Positions 62,053 through 64,000 of a DNA stretch of 64,000 nt are shown here, piece after piece. How positions within the stretch are numbered: the first letter of the stretch is position 1; every line of letters begins with the position of its first letter. The position numbers and the translations under genes were made by a program. The DNA comes from Hyphomicrobiales bacterium (GTDB lineage: Bacteria; Pseudomonadota; Alphaproteobacteria; Rhizobiales; Rhizobiaceae), in assembly GCA_900465685.1 (NCBI GenBank), contig UEGR01000003.1, forward strand, positions 610,997-674,996, given 5' to 3'. Under the pieces are notes generated by a model. The model did not search any database, was not told where the DNA came from, and was given only the letters and a program-made list of their open reading frames with translations.

Positions 62053-64000
62053 ATGGAACGCTCCACCATCGTCCGGGTGCATGAAGGGCTGCATGCACGC
62101 CCCGCAACCCGCTTCGTCAAGCTCGCCAAGGGGTTCGAGTGTAATATCGAGATCGCAAAGAGCGGCAAAAGCGTCAGCGCGAAAAGCTCCGTCAAACTCA
62201 TGCTGCTCGGCGTTAAGGAAAATGACGAAGTCACCGTGCGTGCCGAAGGGGCCGACGCAATTGAAGCGCTGGAAGCGCTGATCGGCTATCTCGAAAACCC
62301 GCGTGCGGGGCTTGAAGAAAGCGAAGGCGCAGCGGTTGCTGCCGTCGCAGAAGCTGCTCCCGTCGTTGTCGCTCCGGTCGCAAACGCTGCGGTTACAGCG
62401 TTGCCGGAAGGGCAGATCAAGGGCGTTGCCGCCAGCGAAGGTCTTTCGCTTGGTGAGGCGTTTCCGTTTTTCCCAGCCGAAATCACGCCGGGAACCGGCA
62501 AGTTGGCAGCAGACGAAATCGAACCGGAGATCAGCCGTTACGAGGCGGCCGTCGCGACTGTTCAGGAACGGATGGAACATTCGCTCGCGCGTGGCGATCT
62601 GGCCGAAAGCGATCGCGGTATCGTTGCCGCGTTGAAGGACATCGCCTCCGACGACAGCCTGCGGGATGAAGCACTTGCGCTCATTCGCGGCGGGATGGAT
62701 GCCGTCTCTGCGACGCTCGGTGCCGCCTCGGCGGTCGCCCAGCAATTTGCAAGCCTCGACGATCCATATCTCAACGCCCGTGCCGATGATGTGCACGCGA
62801 TCAGCCGCCAGATATGCCTCGCTTTGCTCGGTCAGGAAGATCTCAATCTCGACGGTCTACCGGACGGTGCCATTCTGATTGCCGAAGACATTGGTGCCTG
62901 GGATCTGGCGCGCGCACCGCTGAAGCGCATCCGCGGCGTTGTTTGCGGCCATGGCGGTGCGACCTCGCATGTCGCCATCATTGCTCGCACGCACGGAATC
63001 CCGGCGGTGCTTGGGCTTGGCGACGCCGTTCATACGCTGAAGACGGCGCGCAAGGTCGCTGTCGACGGCAGCGCCGGTATTGTTCATCAGGATCCGGATG
63101 CCATCGTTCTGGCTGATATCGAAAGCCGCATTGCAAAAGCCACGGAAGAACAGCGTGCGCTGGACAAGTATCGTGATTTCATTCCGCGGCGTGCCGATGG
63201 CGTGACGATTGAAGTTGCGGCCAATCTCGGCGCTTTGGAGGAAATCGAAGCGGCACAGACTGCTGGTGCGATGGGCATCGGCCTTTTCCGCACCGAACTT
63301 CTGTTCATGAAGCATATCCATTTGCCGTCTGAAGACATGCAGATGGAAACCTATGCGGCGCTTCTGCGGGCTTTTGCACCACAGTCCGTCATTGTCCGCA
63401 CACTCGATATCGGCGGTGACAAGCCCGTCGCCGGCATTGAGTTTCCTGAAGAGGAAAACCCCTTCCTCGGCTGGCGCGGCATCCGCATGTGCCTTGACCG
63501 CCCGGAAGTGTTCAAGCCGCAATTGCGAGCCCTGCTTCGCGCTGCCGTGCATGGCAATCTGAAGGTCATGCTGCCCATGGTTTCCGATATTGAGGAAATC
63601 CGGGCGACAAAGGTTCTTATTGCCGAATGCGAGCGCGAGCTGGCGGCGGAAGGCAAGCCTTACGGCACATTTGAACTCGGCGTGATGATCGAAACACCGG
63701 CAGCGGTTTTTGCCGCCGATCAACTGGCCAAGGAATCCGCGTTCTTCTCCATCGGCACCAACGATCTGACGCAATATGTGATGGCGGCAGACCGGCTCAA
63801 CCCGACGGTGGCAAAGCTGAACGACGTGCACCATCCAGCCGTGATGGCAGCCATTGAAATGACTGCGAAAGCGGCCACATCGGCGGGCATCATGGTGGGC
63901 ATGTGCGGGGAAGCAGCAGGCAAGCCGGATCTCATTCCGGAATTTATCCGCATGGGATTGACCGAGCTCAGCATGAGCCCAGCTTCCATTCCCCGTGCCA
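62053..64000 (+). CDS. HPr-Enzyme I fusion phosphotransferase (3' end outside window)
   Basis: The frame runs from ATG 62053 to the right edge (649 codons) without a stop. Residues 1-88 are HPr, with phospho-His14 in HEGLHARPA and an SAKSSVKLMLLG segment at the Ser46 region. An Ala/Val-rich linker (about 92-122) leads to Enzyme I. The phospho-His is His306 in GHGGATSHVAIIAR, followed by the PEP-binding barrel with GIGLFRTELLFM, TLDIGGDKPV, FSIGTNDLTQYVMAADRLN and MCGEAAG. Such a protein carries phosphate from PEP to SrlB, so the operon is self-contained. ATG 62035 in the same frame would add six residues. Whether further domains follow cannot be seen. Confidence 0.93.
   Translation, partial: MERSTIVRVHEGLHARPATRFVKLAKGFECNIEIAKSGKSVSAKSSVKLMLLGVKENDEVTVRAEGADAIEALEALIGYLENPRAGLEESEGAAVAAVAEAAPVVVAPVANAAVTALPEGQIKGVAASEGLSLGEAFPFFPAEITPGTGKLAADEIEPEISRYEAAVATVQERMEHSLARGDLAESDRGIVAALKDIASDDSLRDEALALIRGGMDAVSATLGAASAVAQQFASLDDPYLNARADDVHAISRQICLALLGQEDLNLDGLPDGAILIAEDIGAWDLARAPLKRIRGVVCGHGGATSHVAIIARTHGIPAVLGLGDAVHTLKTARKVAVDGSAGIVHQDPDAIVLADIESRIAKATEEQRALDKYRDFIPRRADGVTIEVAANLGALEEIEAAQTAGAMGIGLFRTELLFMKHIHLPSEDMQMETYAALLRAFAPQSVIVRTLDIGGDKPVAGIEFPEEENPFLGWRGIRMCLDRPEVFKPQLRALLRAAVHGNLKVMLPMVSDIEEIRATKVLIAECERELAAEGKPYGTFELGVMIETPAAVFAADQLAKESAFFSIGTNDLTQYVMAADRLNPTVAKLNDVHHPAVMAAIEMTAKAATSAGIMVGMCGEAAGKPDLIPEFIRMGLTELSMSPASIPRA

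Noticed and set aside
1..64000. CRISPR arrays, prophage and complete insertion sequences
   Set aside because: No regularly spaced direct repeats, integrase, phage structural genes or transposase frames were found on either strand.

Overview
The window looks like chromosomal DNA of an alphaproteobacterium of the Brucella/Ochrobactrum (Brucellaceae) group. The evidence is the combination of RirA, Irr-type iron boxes, a BhuA/HmuPSTUV/BhuQ haem uptake set, phosphatidylcholine synthase, the LpiA-AcvB pair, an invasion-associated locus B protein and a family of rhizobial-type intergenic palindromes. GC content is moderately high except for one AT-rich island (about 17.6-17.85 kb). No phage, complete insertion sequence or CRISPR array was seen. 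The assignment rests on reading the sequence and knowledge of families; no database search was run.

1-10 kb is a tightly packed (+) operon for a surface glycan: a composite GT2 glycosyltransferase (cut by the left edge), a SAM methyltransferase, two paralogous GT4 glycosyltransferases, a membrane-anchored coiled-coil protein, a second composite protein whose GT2 domain has lost its acidic motif, and a polysaccharide pyruvyl transferase. Three of these proteins share a recurring 70-80 residue module that I cannot name. This is the best candidate for an undescribed system. 10-14 kb holds a PerM-type transporter, an HPP/CBS protein, and a TauE/SafE exporter divergent from a LysR regulator across a 15-bp-arm palindrome.

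14-29 kb is iron-themed: a FhuCB-type siderophore importer lacking a binding protein, a small RcnB protein, tRNA-Ser(UGA), RirA, the haem locus (hmuPSTUV divergent from bhuA, then the haem oxygenase bhuQ), and bfd-bfr. Irr-type boxes lie before rirA and bfd-bfr and between bhuA and hmuP; a RirA-type IRO box also lies between bhuA and hmuP. The genes thus cover haem capture, opening of the porphyrin, iron storage and release, and the regulators of all three.

29-58 kb is mostly housekeeping: rimO with a GNAT gene, a BMP-type nucleoside ABC importer, quinone oxidoreductase with pcs, a UbiH-like monooxygenase, hspQ, ialB, a YejA-like binding protein, a FrnE-like DsbA, mfd-sdhE divergent from recG, glmS, glmU, ccdA, and the lysyl-phosphatidylglycerol pair mprF/lpiA-acvB. 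59-64 kb is a glucitol/sorbitol phosphotransferase operon (gutM, srlA, srlE, srlB) ending in its own HPr-Enzyme I fusion that runs off the right edge. A sugar-transporting PTS is unusual in this group, which mostly carries only the regulatory PTS-Ntr. Five copies of a palindromic repeat are scattered through the window, two inside this operon.
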